Origin: Osedax fenrisi
Taxonomy: Eukaryota > Annelida > Polychaeta > Sabellida > Siboglinidae
Direction of reading: 5' to 3'
DNA length: 64,000 nt
Assembly (NCBI GenBank): GCA_964019155.1
Contig: OZ025245.1
Coordinates: 5,881,223-5,945,222 of the forward strand
Shown here: positions 1 through 17,800 of the stretch, piece after piece
How the letters are laid out: every line of letters begins with the position of its first letter
How positions within the stretch are numbered: the stretch's first letter is position 1
Translations under genes and position numbers: made by a program
The notes under the pieces: model-generated
Seen by the model: only the letters and a program-made list of their open reading frames with translations
Told to the model about the DNA's origin: nothing
Databases searched by the model: none

Positions 1-174
1 ATAATACTCTTATAATACTCTTATAGTATTATAATACTCTTATAATACTCTTATAGTATTATAATACTCTTGTAATACTCTTATAGTATTACAATTATCT
101 TATAATACTCTTATAGTATTATAATAATCATGTAATACTCTTATAGTATTACAATAATTATACTCTTATAATGC

Positions 175-990
175 TCTTATAGTTTTATAATATTCTTATA
201 ATAATCTTATAATACTCTTATAGTATTATAATACTCTTGTAATACTTGTATAGTATTATAATAATCTTATAATACTCTTATATTATTATAATACTCTTGT
301 AATACTCTTATAGTATTATAATAATCTTATAATACTCTTATAGTATTATAATACTCATGTAATACTCTTATAGTATTACAATAATTATACTCTTATAATA
401 CTCTTATAGTATTATAATACTCATATAATACTCTTATAGTATTATAATACTCTTGTAATACTCTTATAATATTATAATAATCTTATAATACTCTTATAGT
501 ATTATAATACTCATGTAATACTCTTATAGTATTACAATAATTATACTCTTATAATACTCTTATATTATTATAATACTCTTGTAATACTCTTATAGTATTA
601 CAATTATCTTATAATACTCTTATAGTATTATAATACTCTTATAGTATTACAATAATTATATTCTTATAATACTCTTATAGTATTATAATACTCATGTAAT
701 ACTCTTATAGTATTACAATAATTATACTCTTATAATACTCTTATAGTATTATAATACTCATGTAATACTCTTATAGTATTACAATAATTATACTCTTATA
801 ATACTCTTATAGTATTATAATACTCTTATAATACTCTTATAGTATTATAATACTCTTATAATACTCTTATAGTATTATAATACTCTTGTAATACTCTTAT
901 AGTATTACAATTATCTTATAATAATCTTATAGTATTATAATAATCATGTAATACTCTTATAGTATTACAATAATTATACTCTTATAATAC
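175..990. repeat. 816-bp higher-order block of the satellite (also at 6178-6993 and 7569-8384)
   Basis: Blocks were phased on the rare variant TCTTATAGTTTTATAATATT. This marker starts near 175, 991, 1380, 1703, 2584, 3665, 4491, 5297, 6178, 6994, 7569 and 8385. Three intervals are 816 bp and two are 881 bp (1703 to 2584, 5297 to 6178). The internal order of variants agrees across the 816-bp copies where I compared them, for example a TTATATTATTATAATAC variant about 100 bp in and a CTCATATAATAC variant further on. A few single-base changes were seen, such as TATAATAATC versus TATAATACTC near 925. This indicates higher-order repeat amplification rather than simple monomer turnover. Confidence 0.7.
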
Positions 991-3900
991 TCTTATAGTT
1001 TTATAATATTCTTATAATAATCTTATAATACTCTTATAGTATTATAATACTCATGTAATACTCTTATAGTATTACAATAATTATACTCTTATAATACTCT
1101 TATAGTATTATAATACTCTTATAATACTCTTATAGTATTATAATACTCTTGTAATACTCTTATAGTATTACAATAATCTTATAATACTCTTATAGTATTA
1201 TAATACTCATGTAATATTCTTATAGTATTACAATAATTATACTCTTATAATACTCTTATAGTATTATAATACTCTTATAATACTCTTATAGTATTATAAT
1301 ACTCTTATAATACTCTTATAGTATTATAATACTCTTATAATACTCTTATAGTATTACAATAATTATACTCTTATAATACTCTTATAGTTTTATAATATTC
1401 TTATAATAATCTTATAATACTCTTATAGTATTATAATACTCATGTAATACTCTTATAGTATTACAATAATTATACTCTTATAATACTCTTATAGTATTAT
1501 AATACTCTTATAATACTCTTATAGTATTATAATACTCTTGTAATACTCTTATAGTATTACAATAATCTTATAATACTCTTATAGTATTATAATACTCATG
1601 TAATATTCTTATAGTATTACAATAATTATACTCTTATAATACTCTTATAGTATTATAATACTCTTATAATACTCTTATAGTATTATAATACTCTTATAAT
1701 ACTCTTATAGTTTTATAATATTCTTATAATAATCTTATAATACTCTTATAGTATTATAATACTCTTGTAATACTTGTATAGTATTATAATAATCTTATAA
1801 TACTCTTATAGTATTATAATACTCTTGTAATACTCTTATAGTATTATAATAATCTTATAATACTCTTATAGTATTATAATACTCATGTAATACTCTTATA
1901 ATATTACAATAATTATACTCTTATAATACTCTTATAGTATTATAATACTCATATAATACTCTTATAGTATTATAATACTCTTGTAATACTCTTATAATAT
2001 TATAATAATCTTATAATACTCTTATAGTATTATAATACTCATGTAATACTCTTATAGTATTATAATACTCATGTAATACTCTTATAGTATTACAATAATT
2101 ATACTCTTATAATACTCTTATAGTATTATAATACTCTTATAATACTCTTATAGTATTATAATACTCTTGTAATACTCTTATAGTATTACAATAATCTTAT
2201 AATACTCTTATAGTATTATAATACTCATGTAATACTCTTATAGTATTACAATAATTATACTCTTATAATACTCTTATAGTATTATAATACTCTTATAATA
2301 CTCTTATAGTATTATAATACTCTTATAATACTCTTATAGTATTATAATACTCTTATAATACTCTTATAGTATTACAATAATTATACTCTTATAATACTCT
2401 TATAGTATTATAATACTCTTATAATACTCTTATAGTATTATAATACTCTTATAATACTCTTATAGTATTATAATACTCTTGTAATACTCTTATAGTATTA
2501 CAATTATCTTATAATACTCTTATAGTATTATAATAATCATGTAATACTCTTATAGTATTACAATAATTATACTCTTATAATGCTCTTATAGTTTTATAAT
2601 ATTCTTATAATAATCTTATAATACTCTTATAGTATTATAATACTCTTGTAATACTTGTATAGTATTATAATAATCTTATAATACTCTTATATTATTATAA
2701 TACTCTTGTAATACTCTTATAGTATTATAATAATCTTATAATACTCTTATAGTATTATAATACTCATGTAATACTCTTATAGTATTACAATAATTATACT
2801 CTTATAATACTCTTATAGTATTATAATACTCATATAATACTCTTATAGTATTATAATACTCTTGTAATACTCTTATAATATTATAATAATCTTATAATAC
2901 TCTTATAGTATTATAATACTCATGTAATACTCTTATAGTATTACAATAATTATACTCTTATAATACTCTTATATTATTATAATACTCTTGTAATACTCTT
3001 ATAGTATTACAATTATCTTATAATACTCTTATAGTATTATAATACTCTTATAGTATTACAATAATTATACTCTTATAATACTCTTATAGTATTATAATAC
3101 TCTTATAATACTCTTATAGTATTATAATACTCTTGTAATACTCTTATAGTATTACAATAATCTTATAATACTCTTATAGTATTATAATACTCATGTAATA
3201 CTCTTATAGTATTACAATAATTATACTCTTATAATACTCTTATAGTATTATATTACTCTTATAATACTCTTATAGTATTATAATACTCTTATAATACTCT
3301 TATAGTATTATAATACTCTTGTAATACTCTTATATTATTACAATTATCTTATAATACTCTTATAGTATTATAATACTCTTATAGTATTACAATAATTATA
3401 CTCTTATAATACTCTTATAGTATTATAATACTCATGTAATACTCTTATAGTATTACAATAATTATACTCTTATAATACTCTTATAGTATTATAATACTCT
3501 TATAATACTCTTATAGTATTATAATACTCTTATAATACTCTTATAGTATTATAATACTCTTGTAATACTCTTATAGTATTACAATTATCTTATAATACTC
3601 TTATAGTATTATAATAATCATGTAATACTCTTATAGTATTACAATAATTATACTCTTATAATACTCTTATAGTTTTATAATATTCTTATAATAATCTTAT
3701 AATACTCTTATAGTATTATAATACTCTTGTAATACTTGTATAGTATTATAATAATCTTATAATACTCTTATAGTATTATAATACTCTTGTAATACTCTTA
3801 TAGTATTATAATAATCTTATAATACTCTTATAGTATTATAATACTCATGTAATACTCTTATAATATTACAATAATTATACTCTTATAATACTCTTATAGT

Positions 3901-6900
3901 ATTATAATACTCATATAATACTCTTATAGTATTATAATACTCTTGTAATACTCTTATAATATTATAATAATCTTATAATACTCTTATAGTATTATAATAC
4001 TCATGTAATACTCTTATAGTATTACAATAATTATACTCTTATAATACTCTTATATTATTATAATACTCTTGTAATACTCTTATAGTATTACAATTATCTT
4101 ATAATACTCTTATAGTATTATAATACTCTTATAGTATTACAATAATTATATTCTTATAATACTCTTATAGTATTATAATACTCATGTAATACTCTTATAG
4201 TATTACAATAATTATACTCTTATAATACTCTTATAGTATTATAATACTCATGTAATACTCTTATAGTATTACAATAATTATACTCTTATAATACTCTTAT
4301 AGTATTATAATACTCTTATAATACTCTTATAGTATTATAATACTCTTATAATACTCTTATAGTATTATAATACTCTTGTAATACTCTTATAGTATTACAA
4401 TTATCTTATAATACTCTTATAGTATTATAATAATCATGTAATACTCTTATAGTATTACAATAATTATACTCTTATAATACTCTTATAGTTTTATAATATT
4501 CTTATAATAATCTTATAATACTCTTATAGTATTATAATACTCATGTAATACTCTTATAGTATTACAATAATTATACTCTTATAATACTCTTATAGTATTA
4601 TAATACTCTTATAATACTCTTATAGTATTATAATACTCTTGTAATACTCTTATAGTATTACAATAATCTTATAATACTCTTATAGTATTATAATACTCAT
4701 GTAATATTCTTATAGTATTACAATAATTATACTCTTATAATACTCTTATAGTATTATAATACTCTTATAATACTCTTATAGTATTATAATACTCTTATAA
4801 TACTCTTATAGTATTATAATACTCTTATAATACTCTTATAGTATTACAATAATTATACTCTTATAATACTCTTATAGTATTATAATACTCTTATAATACT
4901 CTTATAGTATTATAATACTCTTATAATACTCTTATAGTATTATAATACTCTTGTAATACTCTTATAGTATTACAATTATCTTATAATACTCTTATAGTAT
5001 TATAATACTCTTATAGTATTACAATAATTATACTCTTATAATACTCTTATAGTATTATAATACTCATGTAATACTCTTATAGTATTACAATAATTATACT
5101 CTTATAATACTCTTATAGTATTATAATACTCTTATAATACTCTTATAGTATTATAATACTCTTATAATACTCTTATAGTATTATAATACTCTTGTAATAC
5201 TCTTATAGTATTACAATTATCTTATAATACTCTTATAGTATTATAATAATCATGTAATACTCTTATAGTATTACAATAATTATACTCTTATAATACTCTT
5301 ATAGTTTTATAATATTCTTATAATAATCTTATAATACTCTTATAGTATTATAATACTCTTGTAATACTTGTATAGTATTATAATAATCTTATAATACTCT
5401 TATAGTATTATAATACTCTTGTAATACTCTTATAGTATTATAATAATCTTATAATACTCTTATAGTATTATAATACTCATGTAATACTCTTATAATATTA
5501 CAATAATTATACTCTTATAATACTCTTATAGTATTATAATACTCATATAATACTCTTATAGTATTATAATACTCTTGTAATACTCTTATAATATTATAAT
5601 AATCTTATAATACTCTTATAGTATTATAATACTCATGTAATACTCTTATAGTATTATAATACTCATGTAATACTCTTATAGTATTACAATAATTATACTC
5701 TTATAATACTCTTATAGTATTATAATACTCTTATAATACTCTTATAGTATTATAATACTCTTGTAATACTCTTATAGTATTACAATAATCTTATAATACT
5801 CTTATAGTATTATAATACTCATGTAATACTCTTATAGTATTACAATAATTATACTCTTATAATACTCTTATAGTATTATAATACTCTTATAATACTCTTA
5901 TAGTATTATAATACTCTTATAATACTCTTATAGTATTATAATACTCTTATAATACTCTTATAGTATTACAATAATTATACTCTTATAATACTCTTATAGT
6001 ATTATAATACTCTTATAATACTCTTATAGTAGTATAATACTCTTATAATACTCTTATAGTATTATAATACTCTTGTAATACTCTTATAGTATTACAATTA
6101 TCTTATAATACTCTTATAGTATTATAATAATCATGTAATACTCTTATAGTATTACAATAATTATACTCTTATAATGCTCTTATAGTTTTATAATATTCTT
6201 ATAATAATCTTATAATACTCTTATAGTATTATAATACTCTTGTAATACTTGTATAGTATTATAATAATCTTATAATACTCTTATATTATTATAATACTCT
6301 TGTAATACTCTTATAGTATTATAATAATCTTATAATACTCTTATAGTATTATAATACTCATGTAATACTCTTATAGTATTACAATAATTATACTCTTATA
6401 ATACTCTTATAGTATTATAATACTCATATAATACTCTTATAGTATTATAATACTCTTGTAATACTCTTATAATATTATAATAATCTTATAATACTCTTAT
6501 AGTATTATAATACTCATGTAATACTCTTATAGTATTACAATAATTATACTCTTATAATACTCTTATATTATTATAATACTCTTGTAATACTCTTATAGTA
6601 TTACAATTATCTTATAATACTCTTATAGTATTATAATACTCTTATAGTATTACAATAATTATATTCTTATAATACTCTTATAGTATTATAATACTCATGT
6701 AATACTCTTATAGTATTACAATAATTATACTCTTATAATACTCTTATAGTATTATAATACTCATGTAATACTCTTATAGTATTACAATAATTATACTCTT
6801 ATAATACTCTTATAGTATTATAATACTCTTATAATACTCTTATAGTATTATAATACTCTTATAATACTCTTATAGTATTATAATACTCTTGTAATACTCT

Positions 6901-8861
6901 TATAGTATTACAATTATCTTATAATACTCTTATAGTATTATAATAATCATGTAATACTCTTATAGTATTACAATAATTATACTCTTATAATACTCTTATA
7001 GTTTTATAATATTCTTATAATAATCTTATAATACTCTTATAGTATTATAATACTCATGTAATACTCTTATAGTATTACAATAATTATACTCTTATAATAC
7101 TCTTATAGTATTATAATACTCTTATAATACTCTTATAGTATTATAATACTCTTGTAATACTCTTATAGTATTACAATAATCTTATAATACTCTTATAGTA
7201 TTATAATACTCATGTAATATTCTTATAGTATTACAATAATTATACTCTTATAATACTCTTATAGTATTATAATACTCTTATAATACTCTTATAGTATTAT
7301 AATACTCTTATAATACTCTTATAGTATTATAATACTCTTATAATACTCTTATAGTATTACAATAATTATACTCTTATAATACTCTTATAGTATTATAATA
7401 CTCTTATAATACTCTTATAGTATTATAATACTCTTATAATACTCTTATAGTATTATAATACTCTTGTAATACTCTTATAGTATTACAATTATCTTATAAT
7501 ACTCTTATAGTATTATAATAATCATGTAATACTCTTATAGTATTACAATAATTATACTCTTATAATGCTCTTATAGTTTTATAATATTCTTATAATAATC
7601 TTATAATACTCTTATAGTATTATAATACTCTTGTAATACTTGTATAGTATTATAATAATCTTATAATACTCTTATATTATTATAATACTCTTGTAATACT
7701 CTTATAGTATTATAATAATCTTATAATACTCTTATAGTATTATAATACTCATGTAATACTCTTATAGTATTACAATAATTATACTCTTATAATACTCTTA
7801 TAGTATTATAATACTCATATAATACTCTTATAGTATTATAATACTCTTGTAATACTCTTATAATATTATAATAATCTTATAATACTCTTATAGTATTATA
7901 ATACTCATGTAATACTCTTATAGTATTACAATAATTATACTCTTATAATACTCTTATATTATTATAATACTCTTGTAATACTCTTATAGTATTACAATTA
8001 TCTTATAATACTCTTATAGTATTATAATACTCTTATAGTATTACAATAATTATATTCTTATAATACTCTTATAGTATTATAATACTCATGTAATACTCTT
8101 ATAGTATTACAATAATTATACTCTTATAATACTCTTATAGTATTATAATACTCATGTAATACTCTTATAGTATTACAATAATTATACTCTTATAATACTC
8201 TTATAGTATTATAATACTCTTATAATACTCTTATAGTATTATAATACTCTTATAATACTCTTATAGTATTATAATACTCTTGTAATACTCTTATAGTATT
8301 ACAATTATCTTATAATAATCTTATAGTATTATAATAATCATGTAATACTCTTATAGTATTACAATAATTATACTCTTATAATACTCTTATAGTTTTATAA
8401 TATTCTTATAATAATCTTATAATACTCTTATAGTATTATAATACTCATGTAATACTCTTATAGTATTACAATAATTATACTCTTATAATACTCTTATAGT
8501 ATTATAATACTCTTATAATACTCTTATAGTATTATAATACTCTTGTAATACTCTTATAGTATTACAATAATCTTATAATACTCTTATAGTATTATAATAC
8601 TCATGTAATATTCTTATAGTATTACAATAATTATACTCTTATAATACTCTTATAGTATTATAATACTCTTATAATACTCTTATAGTATTATAATACTCTT
8701 ATAATACTCTTATAGTATTATAATACTCTTATAATACTCTTATAGTATTATAATACTCTTGTAATACTTATATAGTATTATAATAATCTTATAATACTCT
8801 TATAGTATTATAATACTCTTGTAATACTCTTATAGTATTACAATAATTATACTCTTATAAT

Positions 8862-11800
8862 ACAATTATAGTTTTATAATACTCTTATAATACTCTTATA
8901 GTATTATAATACTCTTATAATACTCTTATAGTATTATAATACTCTTGTAATACTCTTATAGTATTACAATAATCTTATAATACTCTTATAGTATTATAAT
9001 ACTCATGTAATACTCTTATAGTATTACAATAATTATACTCTTATAATACTCTTATAGTATTATAATACTCTTATAATACTCTTATAGTATTATAATACTC
9101 TTATAATACTCTTATAGTATTATAATACTCTTGTAATACTCTTATAGTATTACAATTATCTTATAATACTCTTATAGTATTATAATACTCTTATAGTATT
9201 ACAATAATTATACTCTTATAATACTCTTATAGTATTATAATACTCATGTAATACTCTTATAGTATTACAATAATTATACTCTTATAATACTCTTATAGTA
9301 TTATAATACTCTTATAATACTCTTATAGTATTATAATACTCTTATAATACTCTGATAGTATTATAATACTCTTGTAATACTCTTATAGTATTACAATTAT
9401 CTTATAATACTCTTATAGTATTATAATAATCAAGTAATACTCTTATAGTATTACAATAATTATACTCTTATAGTTTTATAATATTCTTATAATAATCTTA
9501 TAATACTCTTATAGTATTATAATACTCTTATAATACTCTTATAGTATTATAATACTCTTGTAATACTCTTATAGTATTACAATAATCTTATAATACTCTT
9601 ATAGTATTATAATACTCATGTAATACTCTTATAGTATTACAATAATTATACTCTTATAATACTCTTATAGTATTATAATACTCTTATAATACTCTTATAA
9701 TATTATAATACTCTTGTAATACTCTTATAGTATTACAATTATCTTATAATACTCTTATAGTATTATAATACTCTTATAGTATTACAATAATTATACTCTT
9801 ATAATACTCTTATAGTATTATAATACTCATGTAATACTCTTATAGTATTACAATAATTATACTCTTATAATACTCTTATAGTATTATAATACTCTTATAA
9901 TACTCTTATAGTATTATAATACTCTTATAATACTCTTATAGTATTATAATACTCTTGTAATACTCTTATAGTATTACAATTATCTTATAATACTCTTATA
10001 GTATTATAATAATCATGTAATACTCTTATAGTATTACAATAATTATACTCTTATAATACTCTTATAGTTTATAATATTCTTATAATAATCTTATAATACT
10101 CTTGTAATACTTGTATAGTATTATAATAATCTTATAATACTCTTATAGTATTATAATAATCTTATAATACTCTTATAGTATTATAATACTCTTATAATAC
10201 TCTTATAGTATTATAATACTCTTGTAATACTCTTATAGTATTACAATAATCTTATAATACTCTTATAGTATTATAATAATCATGTAATACTCTTATAGTA
10301 TTACAATAATTATACTCTTATAATACTCTTATAGTATTATAATACTCTTATAATACTCTTATAGTATTATAATACTCTTATAATACTCTTATAGTATTAT
10401 AATACTCTTGTAATACTCTTATAGTATTACAATTATCTTATAATACTCTTATAGTATTATAATACTCTTATAGTATTACAATAATTATACTCTTATAATA
10501 CTCTTATAGTATTATAATACTCTTATAATACTCTTATAGTATTATAATACTCTTATAATACTCTTATAGTATTATAATACTCTTGTAATACTTGTATAGT
10601 ATTATAATAATCTTATAATACTCTTATAGTATTATAATACTCTTGTAATACTCTTATAGTATTACAATAACTATACTCTTATAATACAATTATAGTTTTA
10701 TAATATTCTTATAATACTCTTATAGTATTATAATACTCTTGTAATACTTGTATAGTATTATAATAATCTTATAATACTCTTATAGTGTTACAATAATTAT
10801 ACTCTTATAATACAATTATAGTTTTATAATACTCTTATAATACTCTTATAGTATTATAATACTCTTATAATACTCTTATAGTATTATAATACTCTTGTAA
10901 TACTCTTATATTATTACAATAATCTTATAATACTCTTATAGTATTATAATACTCTTGTAATACATGTATAGTATTATAATAATCTTATAATACTCTTATA
11001 GTATTATAATACTCTTGTAATACTCTTATAGTATTACAATAATTATACTCTTATAATACAATTATAGTTTTATAATACTCTTATAATACTCTTATAGTAT
11101 TATAATACTCTTGTAATACTCTTATAGTATTACAATAATCTTATAATACTCTTATAGTATTATAATACTCATGTAATACTCTTATAGTATTACAATAATT
11201 ATACTCTTATAATACTCTTATAGTATTATAATACTCTTATAATACTCTTATAGTATTATAATACTCTTGTAATACTTGTATAGTATTATAATAATCTTAT
11301 AATACTCTTATAGTATTATAATAATCAAGTAATACTCTTATAGTATTACAATAATTATACTCTTATAGTTTTATAATATTCTTATAATAATCTTATAATA
11401 CTCTTATAGTATTATAATACTATTATAATACTCTTGTAATACTCTTATAGTATTACAATAATCTTATAATACTCTTATAGTATTATAATAATCATGTAAT
11501 ACTCTTATAGTATTACAATAATTATACTCTTATAATACTCTTATAGTATTATAATACTCTTATAATACTCTTATAGTATTATAATACTCTTATAATACTC
11601 TTATAGTATTATAATACTCTTGTAATACTCTTATAGTATTACAATTATCTTATAATACTCTTATAGTATTATAATACTCTTATAGTATTACAATAATTAT
11701 ACTCTTATAATACTCTTATAGTATTATAATACTCATGTAATACTCTTATAGTATTACAATAATTATACTCTTATAATACTCTTATAGTATTATAATACTC

Positions 11801-14800
11801 TTATAATACTCTCATAGTATTATAATACTCTTATAATACTCTTATAGTATTATAATACTCTTGTAATACTCTTATAGTATTACAATTATCTTATAATACT
11901 CTTATAGTATTATAATAATCATGTAATACTCTTATAGTATTACAATAATTATACTCTTATAATACTCTTATAGTTTATAATATTCTTATAATAATCTTAT
12001 AATACTCTTATAGTATTATAATACTCTTGTAATACTTGTATAGTATTATAATAATCTTATAATACTCTTATAGTATTATAATACTCTTGTAATACTCTTA
12101 TAGTATTATAATAATCTTATAATACTCTTATAGTATTATAATACTCATGTAATACTCTTATAGTATTACAATAATTATACTCTTATAATACTCTTATAGT
12201 ATTATAATACTCATATAATACTCTTATAGTATTATAATACTCTTGTAATACTCTTATAATATTATAATAATCTTATAATACTCTTATAGTATTATAATAC
12301 TCATGTAATACTCTTATAGTATTACAATAATTATACTCTTATAATACTCTTATATTATTATAATACTCTTGTAATACTCTTATAGTATTACAATTATCTT
12401 ATAAAACTCTTATAGTATTACAATAATTATATTCTTATAATACTCTTATAGTATTATAATACTCATGTAATACTCTTATAGTATTACAATAATTATACTC
12501 TTATAATACTCTTATAGTATTATAATACTCATGTAATACTCTTATAGTATTACAATAATTATACTCTTATAATACTCTTATAGTATTATAATACTCTTAT
12601 AATACTCTTATAGTATTATAATACTCTTATAATACTCTTATAGTATTATAATACTCTTGTAATACTCTTATAGTATTACAATTATCTTATAATACTCTTA
12701 TAGTATTATAATAATCATGTAATACTCTTATAGTATTACAATAATTATACTCTTATAATACTCTTATAGTTTTATAATATTCTTATAATAATCTTATAAT
12801 ACTCTTATAGTATTATAATACTCTTGTAATACTCTTATAGTATTATAATAATCTTATAATACTCTTATAGTATTATAATACTCTTATAATACTCTTATAG
12901 TATTATAATACTCTTATAATACTCTTATAGTATTATAATACTCTTGTAATACTCTTATAGTATTACAATTATCTTATAATACTCTTATAGTATTATAATA
13001 ATCATGTAATACTCTTATAGTATTACAATAATTATACTCTTATAATACTCTTATAGTATTATAATACTCATGTAATACTCTTATAGTATTACAATAATCT
13101 TATAATACTCTTATAGTATTATAATACTCATGTAATACTCTTATAGTATTACAATAATTATACTCTTATAATACTCTTATAGTATTATAATACTCTTATA
13201 ATACTCTTATAGTATTATAATACTCTTGTAATACTCTTATAGTATTACAATAATCTTATAATACTCTTATAGTATTATAATACTCATGTAATACTTTTAT
13301 AGTATTACAATAATTATACTCTTATAATACTCTTATAGTATTATAATACTCTTATAATACTCTTATAGTATTATAATACTCTTATAATACTCTTATAGTA
13401 TTATAATACTCTTGTAATACTTGTATAGTATTATAATAATCTTATAATACTCTTATAGTATTATAATACTCTTGTAATACTCTTATAGTATTACAATAAC
13501 TATACTCTTATAATACAATTATAGTTTTATAATATTCTTATAATACTCTTATAGTATTATAATACTCTTGTAATACTTGTATAGTATTATAATAATCTTA
13601 TAATACTCTTATAGTGTTACAATAATTATACTCTTATAATACAATTATAGTTTTATAATACTCTTATAATACTCTTATAGTATTATAATACTCTTATAAT
13701 ACTCTTATAGTATTATAATACTCTTGTAATACTCTTATAGTATTACAATAATCTTATAATACTCTTATAGTATTATAATACTCATGTAATACTCTTATAG
13801 TATTACAATAATCTTATAATACTCTTATAGTATTATAATACTCATGTAATACTCTTATAGTATTACAATAATTATACTCTTATAATACTCTTATAGTATT
13901 ATAATACTCTTATAATACTCTTATAGTATTATAATACTCTTGTAATACTCTTATAGTATTACAATAATCTTATAATACTCTTATAGTATTATAATACTCA
14001 TGTAATACTCTTATAGTATTACAATAATTATACTCTTATAATAATCTTATAGTATTATAATACTCTTATAATACTCTTATAGTATTATAATACTCTTATA
14101 ATACTCTTATAGTATTATAATACTCTTGTAATACTTGTATAGTATTATAATAATCTTATAATACTCTTATAGTATTATAATACTCTTGTAATACTCTTAT
14201 AGTATTACAATAATTATACTCTTATAATACAATTATAGTTTTATAATACTCTTATAATACTCTTATAGTATTACAATAATCTTATAATACTCTTATAGTA
14301 TTATAATACTCATGTAATACTTGTATAGTATTATAATAATCTTATAATACTCTTATAGTATTATAATAATCAAGTAATACTCTTATAGTATTACAATAAT
14401 TATACTCTTATAGTTTTATAATATTCTTATAATAATCTTATAATACTCTTATAGTATTATAATACTCATGTAATACTCTTATAGTATTACAATAATTATA
14501 CTCTTATAATACTCTTATAGTATTATAATACTCTTATAATACTCTTATAATACTCTTATAGTATTATAATACTCTTGTAATACTCTTATAGTATTACAAT
14601 AATCTTATAATACTCTTATAGTATTATAATACTCATGTAATACTCTTATAGTATTACAATAATTATACTCTTATAATACTCTTATAGTATTATAATACTC
14701 TTATAATACTCTTATAGTATTATAATACTCTTATAATACTCTTATAGTATTATAATACTCTTGTAATACTTGTATAGTATTATAATAATCTTATAATACT

Positions 14801-17800
14801 CTTATAGTATTATAATACTCTTGTAATACTCTTATAGTATTACAATAATTATACTCTTATAATACAATTATAGTTTTATAATACTCTTATAATACTCTTA
14901 TAGTATTATAATACTCTTGTAATACTTGTATAGTATTATAATAATCTTATAATACTCTTATAGTGTTACAATAATTATACTCTTATAATACAATTATAGT
15001 TTTATAATACTCTTATAATACTCTTATAGTATTATAATACTCTTATAATACTCTTATAGTATTATAATACTCTTGTAATACTCTTATAGTATTACAATAA
15101 TCTTATAATACTCTTATAGTATTATAATACTCATGTAATACTCTTATAGTATTACAATAATCTTATAATACTCTTATAGTATTATAATACTCATGTAATA
15201 CTCTTATAGTATTACAATAATTATACTCTTATAATACTCTTATAGTATTATAATACTCTTATAATACTCTTATAGTATTATAATACTCTTGTAATACTCT
15301 TATAGTATTACAATAATCTTATAATACTCTTATAGTATTACAATAATTATACTCTTATACTACTCTTATAGTATTATAATACTCTTATAATACTCTTATA
15401 GTATTATAATACTCTTATAATACTCTTATAGTATTATAATACTCTTGTAATACTCTTATAGTATTACAATAATTATACTCTTATAATATAATTATAGTTT
15501 TATAATACTCTTATAATACTCTTATAGTATTATAATACTCTTATAATACTCTTATAGTATTATAATACTCTTATAATACTCTTATAGTATTATAATACTC
15601 TTGTAATACTTGTATAGTATTATAATAATCTTATAATACTCTTATAGTATTATAATAATCAAGTAATACTCTTATAGTATTACAATAATTATACTCTTAT
15701 AGTTTTATAATATTCTTATAATAATCTTATAATACTCTTATAGTATTATAATACTCTTATAATACTCTTATAGTATTATAATACTCTTGTAATACTCTTA
15801 TAGTATTACAATAATCTTATAATACTCTTATAGTATTATAATAATCATGTAATACTCTTATAGTATTACAATAATTATACTCTTATAATACTCTTATAGT
15901 ATTATAATACTCTTATAATACTCTTATAGTATTATAATACTCTTATAATACTCTTATAGTATTATAATACTCTTGTAATACTCTTATAGTATTACAATTA
16001 TCTTATAATACTCTTATAGTATTATAATACTTTTATAGTATTACAATAATTATACTCTTATAATACTCTTATAGTATTATAATACTCATGTAATACTCTT
16101 ATAGTATTACAATAATTATACTCTTATAATACAATTATAGTTTTATAATACTCTTGTAATACTCTTATAGTATTATAATACTCTTATAGTATTATAATAC
16201 TCATGTAATACTCTTATAGTATTACAATAATTATACTCTTATAATACTCTTATAGTATTATAATACTCATATAATACTCTTATAGTATTATAATACTCTT
16301 GTAATACTCTTATAGTATTATAATACTCTTGTAATACTCTTATAGTATTACAATAATCTTATAATACTCTTATAGTATTATAATACTCATGTAATACTCT
16401 TATAGTATTACAATAATTATACTCTTATAATACTCTTATAGTATTATAATACTCTTATAATACTCTTATAGTATTATAATACTCTTGTAATACTCTTATA
16501 GTATTACAATAATCTTATAATACTCTTATAGTATTACAATAATTATACTCTTATACTACTCTTATAGTATTATAATACTCTTATAATACTCTTATAGTAT
16601 TATAATACTCTTATAATACTCTTATAGTATTATAATACTCTTGTAATACTCTTATAGTATTACAATAATTATACTCTTATAATATAATTATAGTTTTATA
16701 ATACTCTTATAATACTCTTATAGTATTATAATACTCTTATAATACTCTTATAGTATTATAATACTCTTATAATACTCTTATAGTATTATAATACTCTTGT
16801 AATACTTGTATAGTATTATAATAATCTTATAATACTCTTATAGTATTATAATAATCAAGTAATACTCTTATAGTATTACAATAATTATACTCTTATAGTT
16901 TTATAATATTCTTATAATAATCTTATAATACTCTTATAGTATTATAATACTCTTATAATACTCTTATAGTATTATAATACTCTTGTAATACTCTTATAGT
17001 ATTACAATAATCTTATAATACTCTTATAGTATTATAATAATCATGTAATACTCTTATAGTATTACAATAATTATACTCTTATAATACTCTTATAGTATTA
17101 TAATACTCTTATAATACTCTTATAGTATTATAATACTCTTATAATACTCTTATAGTATTATAATACTCTTGTAATACTCTTATAGTATTACAATTATCTT
17201 ATAATACTCTTATAGTATTATAATACTTTTATAGTATTACAATAATTATACTCTTATAATACTCTTATAGTATTATAATACTCATGTAATACTCTTATAG
17301 TATTACAATAATTATACTCTTATAATACAATTATAGTTTTATAATACTCTTGTAATACTCTTATAGTATTATAATACTCTTATAGTATTATAATACTCAT
17401 GTAATACTCTTATAGTATTACAATAATTATACTCTTATAATACTCTTATAGTATTATAATACTCATATAATACTCTTATAGTATTATAATACTCTTGTAA
17501 TACTCTTATAATATTATAATAATCTTATAATACTCTTATAGTATTATAATACTCATGTAATACTCTTATAGTATTACAATAATTATACTCTTATAATACT
17601 CTTATATTATTATAATACTATTGTAATACTCTTATAGTATTACAATTATCTTATAATACTCTTATAGTATTATAATACTCTTATAGTATTACAATAATTA
17701 TATTCTTATAATACTCTTATAGTATTATAATACTCTTATAATACTCTTATAGTATTATAATACTCTTGTAATACTCTTATAGTATTACAATAATTATACT

